This document shows positions 16,122 to 23,621 of a DNA stretch of 64,000 nucleotides, one piece after another. Position 1 is the first letter of the stretch. Every line of letters begins with the position of its first letter. The DNA lies in assembly GCF_036924645.1 (NCBI RefSeq), contig NZ_JAZHRX010000001.1, forward strand, positions 7,082,352 through 7,146,351, read 5' to 3'. The translations under genes were made by a program, and so were the position numbers. Below the pieces are notes generated by a model. The model searched no databases, had not been told where the DNA came from, and was given only the letters and a program-made list of their open reading frames with translations. The DNA is from Bradyrhizobium sp. AZCC 2176 (lineage in GTDB: Bacteria; Pseudomonadota; Alphaproteobacteria; Rhizobiales; Xanthobacteraceae).

Positions 16122-16904
16122 ATGCCGATGATCGACGCCGACGGGTGCCTGCTCAACGTATCCGTCGAAGGCCGCGACGGCGGACCGACGCTGATGCTGT
16201 CGAATTCGCTGGGCTCAACCATGCAGATGTGGGAGCCGCAGATGAAGGCGCTGACGCAGGTGTTCCGCGTCATCCGCTACGACCGGCGCGGCCACGGCAA
16301 ATCGAACGTGCCGCCCGGGCCCTATTCGCTGGAACGCTTCGGCCGCGACGTGCTGGCGATCCTCGACGACCTCAATATCGCGAAAGCCCATTGGTGCGGC
16401 CTGTCGATGGGCGGTATGGTCGGGCAATGGCTGGGCGCCAATGCTCCCGACCGATTCGGCAAGATCGTGCTCGCCAACACTACCTGCCACTACCCGGACC
16501 CGACGCGCTGGAACGATCGCATCAAGGCGGTCAAGGAAGGCGGCATCGCCGCGGTCGCCGACGCCGTGATGGCGGGCTGGCTGACGGCGGATTTCCGCGA
16601 ACGCGAGCCGCAGATCGCGGCCAACATGAAGGCGATGATGCTGACCACGCCGGTCGAGGGCTACATCGCCTGCTGCGAGGCGCTGTCGACGCTCGACCAG
16701 CGCGAGCTGCTGCCCAGGATCAAGAGCCCGACGCTCATCATTGCCGGCCGCCACGACATGTCGACGACAATCGCGGACGCCGAATTCATGCGCAGCCGGA
16801 TTCCCGGCGCGAGCATGACCATCCTCGATGCGGCGCACATTTCCAACGTCGAGCAACCGCACGCGTTCACGGATGCGGTGATCGGGTTCTTGACGCAACG
16901 ATAG
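16122..16904 (+). CDS. pcaD: 3-oxoadipate enol-lactonase
   Basis: A 260-residue alpha/beta hydrolase that opens beta-ketoadipate enol-lactone to beta-ketoadipate. The nucleophile elbow is CGLSMGGMVGQWLG; the acid is probably in AGRHDMSTT and the His in AAHISNVEQPHAF. The oxyanion region is LSNSLGSTMQMW. It starts 17 bases after pcaB behind GGAGAA, so the two are cotranscribed. A 79-base palindromic repeat separates it from pcaC. The assignment is supported by the adjacent pcaB and pcaC. Confidence 0.95.
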   Translation: MPMIDADGCLLNVSVEGRDGGPTLMLSNSLGSTMQMWEPQMKALTQVFRVIRYDRRGHGKSNVPPGPYSLERFGRDVLAILDDLNIAKAHWCGLSMGGMVGQWLGANAPDRFGKIVLANTTCHYPDPTRWNDRIKAVKEGGIAAVADAVMAGWLTADFREREPQIAANMKAMMLTTPVEGYIACCEALSTLDQRELLPRIKSPTLIIAGRHDMSTTIADAEFMRSRIPGASMTILDAAHISNVEQPHAFTDAVIGFLTQR

Positions 16905-16913
16905 ACGTGCGTC

Positions 16914-16993
16914 GTCATTCCGGGGCGCCTCGAAGAGGCGAACCCGGAATCTCGAGATTCCGGGTTCGATGCTTCGCATCGCCCCGGAATGAC
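16914..16993. repeat. Palindromic repeat, copy B, between pcaD and pcaC
   Basis: Same element as 11511-11589: outer arms GTCATTCCGGGGC / GCCCCGGAATGAC, inner palindrome GGAATCTCGAGATTCC, with small differences in the loop arms (CCTCGAAGAGG replaces CACGCGAAGCGTG). It starts ten bases after the pcaD stop and ends just before the pcaC ribosome site. The pca mRNA must therefore carry a large hairpin there. Confidence 0.9.
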
Positions 16994-17012
16994 GGCTCTG
17001 GAGGAGACACTG

Positions 17013-17405
17013 ATGGACGACAACCAACGCCGCGACGAAGGCATGGCGCAGCGCCGCAAGGTGCTCGGCAATGAATGGGTCGACAAGTCGATCAAAAACC
17101 GCAACGCGTTCAACACCGACTTCCAGGACCTGATCACCCGCTATGCCTGGGGCGAGATCTGGACCCGGCCGCATTTCGATCACCGCACCCGCCGCGTGCT
17201 GGTGATCGGCACCATGGTCGCGCTCGGACAATGGGATGAATTCCGCCTGCATGTGCGCGCGGCGCTGGCCGAAGGCGGCTTCACGCCCGACGACATCAAG
17301 GAAATATTGCTGCAGCAGGCGATCTATTGCGGCGTGCCGGCGGCCAATCACGCCGTCAAGGAAGCGGGCGCGATCATCGCCGAACTAGGCTTGCTGAAGG
17401 GATAG
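17013..17405 (+). CDS. pcaC: 4-carboxymuconolactone decarboxylase
   Basis: A 130-residue CMD-family decarboxylase that turns gamma-carboxymuconolactone into the enol-lactone used by PcaD. It is the right size for a stand-alone PcaC. Visible motifs are GMAQRRKVLGNEWVDKS at the start, the core TRYAWGEIWTRPHFDHRTRR and the C-terminal EILLQQAIYCGVPAANHAVK, with the conserved Cys and His. I use the ATG at 17013 because GGAGGAG sits six bases upstream; the in-frame ATG at 16989 lies inside the repeat. It ends the pca cluster and is followed by a bidirectional terminator. Confidence 0.95.
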   Translation: MDDNQRRDEGMAQRRKVLGNEWVDKSIKNRNAFNTDFQDLITRYAWGEIWTRPHFDHRTRRVLVIGTMVALGQWDEFRLHVRAALAEGGFTPDDIKEILLQQAIYCGVPAANHAVKEAGAIIAELGLLKG

Positions 17406-17534
17406 CTCTTTCCGCGCACGCAGCTTGTCGTATCCCGGACCGTCGCACCGCCAAGAGGCGCTGCGCCCCGTCCGGGACACGAATGGGATGCTGGTCCGAT
17501 CGGCTACGACGGTAGTGGGCGGAGCGCGCACAAG

Positions 17535-17564
17535 AAAATCCCGCCTTTCGGCGGGATCTTTTTT
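17535..17564. terminator. Bidirectional intrinsic terminator
   Basis: Stem ATCCCGC / GCGGGAT around a CTTTCG loop, preceded by AAAA and followed by a run of six T on the plus strand. It can terminate pcaC transcripts on the plus strand and the small minus-strand gene whose stop codon abuts it. Confidence 0.85.
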
Positions 17565-17723
17565 CTACTCTGGCATCTGCCGTGGATCCTGGCTGGGCTT
17601 CTGTCCCTTACGGCCGGGATCCTGCTGCTGCTGGCCCGGCTTTTGGCCGCCACCCTGTTGCTGCTGACCGGGCTTCTGACCCGGGTTCTGGTTCTGCTGA
17701 CCCGGGTTGTTCTGATTGGTCAT
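17565..17723 (-). CDS. Small Gln/Pro/Gly/Asn-rich protein
   Basis: A 52-residue low-complexity protein, MTNQNNPGQQNQNPGQKPGQ then QQQQGGGQKPGQQQQ, ending in a basic RKGQKPSQDPRQMPE tail. There is no signal or membrane segment. The start at 17721-17723 has GGAG eight bases upstream; a longer frame exists but lacks support. The repeat unit (PGQ-x-NQN / GQKPGQQQQ) suggests an intrinsically disordered protein. Similar short NQPGQ-rich proteins occur in rhizobia with no known role. A terminator directly follows the stop, which favours a real transcription unit. Confidence 0.55.
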   Translation of the reverse strand: MTNQNNPGQQNQNPGQKPGQQQQGGGQKPGQQQQDPGRKGQKPSQDPRQMPE

Positions 17724-17988
17724 TGGGGGATCTCCGTTGTTGACCATAGCCCCAATAAACGGAGAGGCATGGCATTCGTTGCAAGGGAACGCCGGTTCCG
17801 CCGCGATCATTCCGCGGCAAGGCCGTGTCCGGACTGTGGCACCGGGAACCGCTGCGCAAAAACTAGCTCTGTACAAGCCAATTAAGCCGCAGCCGGCGCT
17901 GTTGCCGCCCTTGGTTCCCACTGTTAGAAACCGACACGACGCGTCGCATCGGGCTGCCGGAGCTCTCGCCGCGTCGCTGGCTCTTCAT

Positions 17989-18075
17989 AGCGTTTTCAAG
18001 CGAAGTGGGTACCGGTTCGCGTGAAGAAGGCGCGTCAAAAGGAAAACCAGAGCCTGTTCAGTCCCGAACAGGCTC
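17989..18075. repeat. Repeat with GTGGGTACCGGTT core and a perfect hairpin before livH
   Basis: Contains AGCGTTTTCAAGCGAAGTGG, then GTACCGGTTCGCGTGAAGAA, a repeat core seen widely in Bradyrhizobium. It ends in a perfect inverted repeat GAGCCTGTTC-N6-GAACAGGCTC at 18050-18075, twelve bases before the livH start. The hairpin could shade the livH ribosome site or be a terminator-like part of the repeat. The rest of the 364-base gap 17724-18087 holds the promoter of the minus-strand small gene and nothing else I recognise. Confidence 0.65.
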
Positions 18076-18087
18076 GAGCGGCAGCGC

Positions 18088-19005
18088 ATGGATTATTTCG
18101 CCCAGCAACTGATCAACGGCCTCGTGCTCGGCTCGATCTACGGCCTGATCGCCATCGGCTACACCATGGTCTACGGCATCGTCGGCATGATCAACTTCGC
18201 CCATGGCGATATTTTCATGATCGGCGGCTTCATTGCCCTGATCACGTTCCTGATCCTGGTCTCGTTCGGCCTGACCGCCATCCCCCTCATCCTGCTGGTC
18301 GTATTGCTGGTGTCGATGGCGATCACGGCGCTTTATGGCTGGACGGTGGAGCGCATCGCCTACCGGCCGCTGCGGCACTCGTTCCGTCTGGCCCCGATGC
18401 TCTCCGCGATCGGTATGTCATTCGTGCTGACCAATTATTCGCAAGTCGCCCAGGGCGCCCGCGTCAAACCGGTGCCGCCGATCATCACCGGCGGCTACAC
18501 CCTGCACGAGGGCGCGGGCGGCTTCGTGGTGCAGCTTTCCAACGTCCAGATCATCGTCGTCATCACCACGATCGTGCTGCTGGCGCTGTTCACCTGGCTG
18601 GTATCGAGCACGCGGTTGGGGCGCGATATGCGCGCCTGCGAGCAGGACCAGACCATGGCCTCGCTGCTCGGCGTCGACGTCGATCGCACCATCTCGATGA
18701 CCTTCGTGATCGGGGCGGCGCTGGCCGCCGTCGCCGGCATGATGTACCTGCTCTATTACGGGCTGGTCGATTTCTTCATGGGCTTCGTCGCCGGCATCAA
18801 GGCGTTCACCGCCGCGGTGCTCGGCGGCATCGGCTCGCTGCCCGGCGCGATGCTGGGCGGGCTACTGATCGGCCTGATCGAGACGCTGTGGTCGGCCTAC
18901 TTCTCCGTCGAGTACAAGGACGTCGCCGCGTTCTCGATCCTGATCGTGGTCCTGATCTTCCTTCCGACCGGCCTGCTCGGCCGGCCTGAAGTCGAAAAAG
19001 TCTGA
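18088..19005 (+). CDS. livH: Branched-chain amino acid-type ABC transporter permease
   Basis: A 305-residue inner-membrane permease of the HAAT (LivH) family, first of five transporter genes. It opens DYFAQQLINGLVLGSIYGLI and continues with GYTMVYGIVGMINFAHGDIF, the conserved LivH motif. About eight hydrophobic segments follow, including FTAAVLGGIGSLPGAMLGG near the C-terminus. It pairs with LivM to form the channel. Systems of this type import branched-chain amino acids but often also aromatic acids or amides. The location after the pca genes leaves an aromatic ligand possible, not shown. Confidence 0.92.
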   Translation: MDYFAQQLINGLVLGSIYGLIAIGYTMVYGIVGMINFAHGDIFMIGGFIALITFLILVSFGLTAIPLILLVVLLVSMAITALYGWTVERIAYRPLRHSFRLAPMLSAIGMSFVLTNYSQVAQGARVKPVPPIITGGYTLHEGAGGFVVQLSNVQIIVVITTIVLLALFTWLVSSTRLGRDMRACEQDQTMASLLGVDVDRTISMTFVIGAALAAVAGMMYLLYYGLVDFFMGFVAGIKAFTAAVLGGIGSLPGAMLGGLLIGLIETLWSAYFSVEYKDVAAFSILIVVLIFLPTGLLGRPEVEKV

Positions 19006-19016
19006 CGGACGGCAGC

Positions 19017-20336
19017 GTGAACGCAACCCCCGCCGCCCAAACCTCGCGCGCTCCGGGCGCAGCCTTCATCTTCAAGAAAGCGCTGATCAGCGCGCTCGTG
19101 GCGCTGGTGCTGTTTTCGCTGATGATCGGCGTACGCACCGAAGCGGGTCCCCAAGGACAATTGATCTACTGGACGCGGTTCGGCGACCTCGCCGTCATGG
19201 TCGCGGGCGTGTTCGGCGGCAGCATCATCGTCGAATTGCTGCGGCAATGGTGGGGACCCGTCGGCACCGTCAGGATCGTGCCACCTTCCGTGCAAACCAC
19301 CCTCGCCGTCGCGCGCCGCGGCATCGCGCCGGTGCTGCTGGTGTTCACGTTCCTGGTGCCGGTCATCTTCTACGACGAGCGCTACATTCTCGACCTCGGC
19401 ATCCTCGTCCTGACCTACGTGATGCTCGGATGGGGGCTGAACGTGGTGGTCGGCCTCGCCGGCCTGCTCGACCTTGGCTATGTCGCATTCTACGCCGTCG
19501 GCGCCTACTCCTATGCGCTGCTGGCGACCAATTTCGGATTGTCGTTCTGGGTCTGCCTGCCGCTCGCCGGCATCCTCGCCGCGTTCTGGGGCGTGCTGCT
19601 CGGCTTTCCCGTGCTGCGGCTGCGCGGCGATTATCTCGCCATCGTCACGCTGGCCTTCGGCGAGATCATCCGCCTCGTCATCATCAACTGGCAGAGCTTG
19701 ACCGGCGGGCCGAACGGCGTCACCGGCATTCCCCGGCCAACCCTGTTCGGCATTCCGCTCACACCGGCCGATGACGGACTCGCGGCCCTGCTCGGCATCG
19801 AATTCTCGCCGACCCACCGCATCGTATTTCTGTTCTATTTGATCCTGGCACTGGCGCTGCTCACCAACTGGGTCACGATCCGGCTGCGGCGGCTGCCGAT
19901 CGGCCGCGCCTGGGAAGCGCTGCGCGAGGACGAGGTCGCCTGCCGCGCGCTCGGCATCAACACCACCACGACCAAGCTGACGGCGTTTGCAACGGGGGCG
20001 ATGTTCGGTGGTTTTGCCGGCGCGTTCTTCGCGACGCGGCAGGGCTTCATCAGCCCGGAATCCTTCACCTTCCATGAATCGGCGCTGGTGCTCGCGATCG
20101 TCGTGCTCGGCGGCATGGGCTCGCAGCTCGGCGTGGCGCTCGCCGCGCTCGCCATGATCGGCGGCTTCGAGCTGTTCCGCGGGCTCGATCAGTACCGCAT
20201 GCTGGTGTTCGGCATGGCGATGGTGCTGTTGATGATCTGGCGGCCGCGCGGCCTGATCGGCCATCGCGCGCCGACCGTGTTCTTAAAGCACAGCCAGGCG
20301 ATCTCATCCGACCTCGTCAAGGAGGGGCACGGATGA
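19017..20336 (+). CDS. livM: Branched-chain amino acid-type ABC transporter permease
   Basis: A 439-residue LivM permease. The first 110 residues form an N-terminal extension with two hydrophobic segments, as in E. coli LivM. The core then shows YVMLGWGLNVVVGLAGLLDL, GYVAFYAVGAYSYALLA, RLRGDYLAIVTLAFGEIIR and the cytoplasmic loop IGRAWEALREDEVACRALGI that contacts the ATPases. The start is a GTG eleven bases after livH. Its stop overlaps livG by four bases, indicating translational coupling. Confidence 0.92.
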   Translation: MNATPAAQTSRAPGAAFIFKKALISALVALVLFSLMIGVRTEAGPQGQLIYWTRFGDLAVMVAGVFGGSIIVELLRQWWGPVGTVRIVPPSVQTTLAVARRGIAPVLLVFTFLVPVIFYDERYILDLGILVLTYVMLGWGLNVVVGLAGLLDLGYVAFYAVGAYSYALLATNFGLSFWVCLPLAGILAAFWGVLLGFPVLRLRGDYLAIVTLAFGEIIRLVIINWQSLTGGPNGVTGIPRPTLFGIPLTPADDGLAALLGIEFSPTHRIVFLFYLILALALLTNWVTIRLRRLPIGRAWEALREDEVACRALGINTTTTKLTAFATGAMFGGFAGAFFATRQGFISPESFTFHESALVLAIVVLGGMGSQLGVALAALAMIGGFELFRGLDQYRMLVFGMAMVLLMIWRPRGLIGHRAPTVFLKHSQAISSDLVKEGHG

Positions 20337-21166
20337 GCGGCGATCCCATCCTGTCGGTCGATCGGCTGTCGATGCGCTTCGGCGGCATCGTCGCCGTCAA
20401 CGAACTCTCCTTCAATGCCGAGCGACGCAAGATCACCGCACTGATCGGGCCGAACGGCGCCGGCAAGACCACGGTGTTCAACTGCATCACCGGCTTCTAC
20501 AAGCCGACCTCGGGCGCCATGCGGCTGGCGCACGACAACGGCCACACCATCCGGCTCGAGCGGCTGAACGACTTCCGAATTTCAAAACAGGCCAAAGTCG
20601 CCCGCACCTTCCAGAACATCCGGCTGTTTCCCGGCATGACGGTGCTGGAAAACCTGATGGTGGCCCAGCACAACGCGCTGATGCGCGCCTCCGGGCTGAC
20701 GTTTCTCGGCCTGATCGGCATGCCGTCCTGGCGCCATGCCGAACAGGCCGCGATCGACCTGGCGCAGACCTGGCTCGACCGCATCGGGCTATTGGACCGC
20801 GCCGACGATGCCGCCGGCAATTTGCCCTATGGCGACCAGCGGCGTCTGGAGATCGCGCGTGCGATGTGCACCCTGCCCGCGCTGCTCTGCCTCGACGAGC
20901 CCGCAGCCGGACTGAACGCGCGCGAAAGCGCCGCTTTAAGCGAATTGCTGCTCTCGATCCGCGCGGATCACGGCACCTCGATCCTGCTGATCGAGCACGA
21001 CATGAGCGTGGTGATGGAAATCTCCGACCACATCGTCGTGATGGATCACGGGCTGAAGATCGCCGAAGGCACGCCGCGCGAGATCCGCGACGATCCCAAG
21101 GTGATCGCGGCCTATCTCGGCACGGATGAAGAGGAAGCCATCGCCGTGATGGAGAGCGGAACGTGA
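20333..21166 (+). CDS. livG: ABC transporter ATP-binding protein
   Basis: A 277-residue ATPase with Walker A GPNGAGKTTVFNCITGF (about residues 40-56) and the family's insertion RTFQNIRLFPGMTVLENLMV. The signature region is degenerate (NLPYGDQRRLEIARAM instead of LSGGQ), as is usual for LivG. Walker B is LLCLDEPAAGLNARE, and the His switch is in LLIEHDMSVVMEISD. It couples ATP hydrolysis to transport with LivF. A palindromic repeat, not a gene, follows. Confidence 0.93.
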   Translation: MSGDPILSVDRLSMRFGGIVAVNELSFNAERRKITALIGPNGAGKTTVFNCITGFYKPTSGAMRLAHDNGHTIRLERLNDFRISKQAKVARTFQNIRLFPGMTVLENLMVAQHNALMRASGLTFLGLIGMPSWRHAEQAAIDLAQTWLDRIGLLDRADDAAGNLPYGDQRRLEIARAMCTLPALLCLDEPAAGLNARESAALSELLLSIRADHGTSILLIEHDMSVVMEISDHIVVMDHGLKIAEGTPREIRDDPKVIAAYLGTDEEEAIAVMESGT

Positions 21167-21183
21167 CGGCGTTACACATATCT

Positions 21184-21311
21184 CCGTCATGGCCGGGCAA
21201 AGCGGTCCGAAGGACGGCGTCGCTTCCGCTCGCCTATGCCCGGCCATCCACGTCCTTGCGGTCGTCAAGGAAGAAAGACGTGGATGGCCGGGACAAGCCC
21301 GGCCATGACGG
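21184..21311. repeat. Palindromic repeat, CCGTCATGGCCGGGC type, between livG and livF
   Basis: Outer arms CCGTCATGGCCGGGC / GCCCGGCCATGACGG enclose a second pair, GGCCATCCACGTC / GACGTGGATGGCC. The 128-base element can form a long branched hairpin. It fills nearly the whole gap between two genes that must be expressed together, so transcription passes through it. Confidence 0.8.
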
Positions 21312-21326
21312 CTGTGAGGTCATGCG

Positions 21327-22070
21327 ATGATCTCAACTCCATCACCCCTGCTCGCGATCCGCGCCCTGCGCGCGGCCTACGGCAAGATCGAGGCGCTGAA
21401 GGGCGTCGATCTCGACATCAACGCCGGCGAAATCGTCGCGCTGATCGGCGCCAACGGCGCCGGCAAATCGACGCTGATGATGACGATCTTCGGCCGGCCC
21501 CGCGCCCGTTCCGGCCGGATTGAATTCGACGGCCAGGACATCACCGACGTGCCGACGCACGAGATCGCACGGCTGCGCATCGCCCAATCCCCGGAGGGCC
21601 GCCGCATCTTCCCGCGCATGAGCGTGGCGGAAAACCTTCAGATGGGCGCCGATGCGACCGATAGCAGCGAGGCCGACCGGGCAGGCGCCCTGGAACGCGT
21701 CTTCGCGCTGTTCCCGCGGCTGAAGGAACGCATGACCCAGCGCGGCGGCACGCTGTCCGGCGGCGAGCAGCAGATGCTGGCGATCGGCCGGGCCCTGATG
21801 AGCCGGCCGCGCCTGCTGATGCTGGACGAGCCGTCGCTGGGGCTGGCCCCCCTGATCGCGCGACAGATTTTCGACGCGATCCGGACCCTGAACCGGCAGG
21901 ACGGCCTGACCGTCCTGATCGTCGAACAGAACGCCAACCACGCGCTGAAACTGGCGCATCGTGGCTATGTCATGGTCAACGGCCTGATCACCCTGTCCGG
22001 AACCGGCAACGAATTGCTGCAGCGCCCGGAAATCCGCGCTGCCTATCTGGAGGGCGGCCGGCGGGAGTAG
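21327..22070 (+). CDS. livF: ABC transporter ATP-binding protein
   Basis: A 247-residue LivF ATPase with Walker A GANGAGKSTLMMTIFG, Q-loop region LRIAQSPEGRRIFPRMSVAE, a full signature TLSGGEQQMLAIGRALM, Walker B RLLMLDEPSLGLAPLI and switch VEQNANHALKLAHRGYVM. It is the partner of LivG in the transporter. The ATG at 21327 follows GAGGT; it lies just beyond the repeat that separates it from livG. Confidence 0.93.
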   Translation: MISTPSPLLAIRALRAAYGKIEALKGVDLDINAGEIVALIGANGAGKSTLMMTIFGRPRARSGRIEFDGQDITDVPTHEIARLRIAQSPEGRRIFPRMSVAENLQMGADATDSSEADRAGALERVFALFPRLKERMTQRGGTLSGGEQQMLAIGRALMSRPRLLMLDEPSLGLAPLIARQIFDAIRTLNRQDGLTVLIVEQNANHALKLAHRGYVMVNGLITLSGTGNELLQRPEIRAAYLEGGRRE

Positions 22071-22202
22071 CGGCGCTTCCGACTGCCTCCCACCTTGCCC
22101 TGGTGCTTGCTGCGGCAAGATGCTGCGAACCGACCGTGGATTTGCCCGAAATTTGCCGATGACTTCGCCGTAAAATCAGCCGACAATGGGTGTGATTTTC
22201 GT

Positions 22203-22218
22203 ACCCGGCATGCCGGGT
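22203..22218. promoter_or_regulatory. 16-base perfect palindrome before livK
   Basis: ACCCGGCATGCCGGGT, 35 bases before the livK start, inside the 182-base gap after livF. It could be an operator for separate control of the binding-protein gene or a small processing/stabilising hairpin in the operon mRNA, which would explain the higher binding-protein level such operons need. Confidence 0.4.
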
Positions 22219-22252
22219 GCTTCCCGAAATCGACTGACTGCGAGGATATCTC

Positions 22253-23371
22253 ATGAAATCACTGAAACTCATCGGCCTGGCATTGGGCGCATCGTTGGCG
22301 CTGTCGACAACCGCACTGGCGCAGGACATCTCCATCGCAGTGGTGGGCCCGATGACGGGCGGCGAATCCGCGTTCGGCCGGCAGATGAAGAACGGCGCCG
22401 AACAATTCGTAGCTGACTTCAACGCCGGTGGCGGCGTGCTCGGCAAGAAGCTCGCGCTGCAGGTCGGTGACGATGCCTGCGATCCCAAGCAGGCGCGCTC
22501 GGTGGCGGAAAAGCTCGCCAGCTCCAAGATCCCGTTCGTTGCCGGTCACTTCTGCTCGTCGTCGTCGATCCCGGCGTCGGAAGCCTACGCCGACGGCAAC
22601 GTGCTGCAGATTACCCCGGCCTCGACCAACCCGCTGTTCACCGAGCGCAAGCTCTGGAACGTGGCGCGCGTCTGCGGCCGCGACGACCAGCAGGGCCTGG
22701 TTGCCGCCGACTACATCGCCAAGAACTACAAGGGCAAGAACGTCGCCATCCTCAACGACAAGACCACCTATGGCAAAGGCCTTGCCGACGAAACCAAGAA
22801 GGCGCTCAACAAGGCCGGCTTCACCGAGAAGATGTTCGAATCCTACAACAAGGGCGACAAGGACTTTAACTCGATCGTGTCGCGGCTGAAGCGCGACAAT
22901 ATCGATCTGGTCTTTGTCGGCGGCTACCATCAGGAAGCCGGCCTGATCCTGCGCCAGATGCGCGACCAGGGCCTCAAGACGGTGTTGATGGCGGGTGACG
23001 CCATGAACGACAAGGAATTCGCCTCGATCACCGGTCCGGCCGCCGAAGGCACGCTGTTCACCTTCGGTCCCGACCCGCGCAACAAGGCGACTGCCAAGGC
23101 GATCGTGGAGAAGTTCAAGGCCAAGAACATCGATCCCGAAGGCTACACCCTCTACACCTATGCCGCGATGCAGGTCTGGACGCAGGCGGTGGCGAAGGCC
23201 AAGACCACCGATCCGAAGAAGGTCATGGAAACCATCAAGGCCGCCGACTGGGACACCGTGCTCGGCAAGCTGGGCTTCGACGCCAAGGGCGACATCAAGG
23301 TCATCGACTACGTCGTCTACAAGTGGGACGCCAAGGGCAACTACGCCGAGATCAATCCGAAGGGGTCATAG
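22253..23371 (+). CDS. livK: Branched-chain amino acid-type ABC transporter substrate-binding protein
   Basis: A 372-residue periplasmic receptor with a Sec signal (KLIGLALGASLALSTTALA, cut before QDISIAVVGPMTGG). The fold markers are GPMTGGESAFGRQMKNGAEQ, VGDDACDPKQARSVAEKL, VAGHFCSSSSIPASEAYA and ITPASTNPLFTERK-like, the last lining the alpha-amino/carboxylate pocket. LIVBP-type proteins often have two Cys near these positions, as here (Cys in DDAC and HFC). The ATG follows GAGGA. It ends the liv operon and has a strong terminator after it. Confidence 0.93.
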   Translation: MKSLKLIGLALGASLALSTTALAQDISIAVVGPMTGGESAFGRQMKNGAEQFVADFNAGGGVLGKKLALQVGDDACDPKQARSVAEKLASSKIPFVAGHFCSSSSIPASEAYADGNVLQITPASTNPLFTERKLWNVARVCGRDDQQGLVAADYIAKNYKGKNVAILNDKTTYGKGLADETKKALNKAGFTEKMFESYNKGDKDFNSIVSRLKRDNIDLVFVGGYHQEAGLILRQMRDQGLKTVLMAGDAMNDKEFASITGPAAEGTLFTFGPDPRNKATAKAIVEKFKAKNIDPEGYTLYTYAAMQVWTQAVAKAKTTDPKKVMETIKAADWDTVLGKLGFDAKGDIKVIDYVVYKWDAKGNYAEINPKGS

Positions 23372-23392
23372 GCCCTCGTCGATCAGAACTTC

Positions 23393-23419
23393 AAACGCCC
23401 CGGCTTGCCGGGGCGTTTT
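23393..23419 (+). terminator. Intrinsic terminator after livK
   Basis: AAACGCCCCGG / CCGGGGCGTTTT with a four-base CTTG loop, 21 bases after the livK stop, followed by TTTTCATTTT. It is a classic GC stem plus U-tract. Confidence 0.9.
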
Positions 23420-23621
23420 CATTTTGGGTTCCAGATAATTTTCCGATCGCTGGAACAATTGGGTTCCCGCTGCATTAAGCCGCGTTGGGCTGAGTTCCAT
23501 GTCATTGATTTCTCGACCTTAACCGTTATTCCAACTTGATCTGCCGGTGGGGCAGCGGTTCTATCTGTGAAATCGCATTTCAGCCCAAGTGATTTGCGCG
23601 CGAACTGGCCGAGGAAACACC

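Noticed and set aside
14752..23371. A single operon from pcaB through livK
   Set aside because: A bidirectional terminator at 17535-17564 and an opposite-strand gene separate pcaC from livH, so a shared transcript is unlikely even if the functions are linked.
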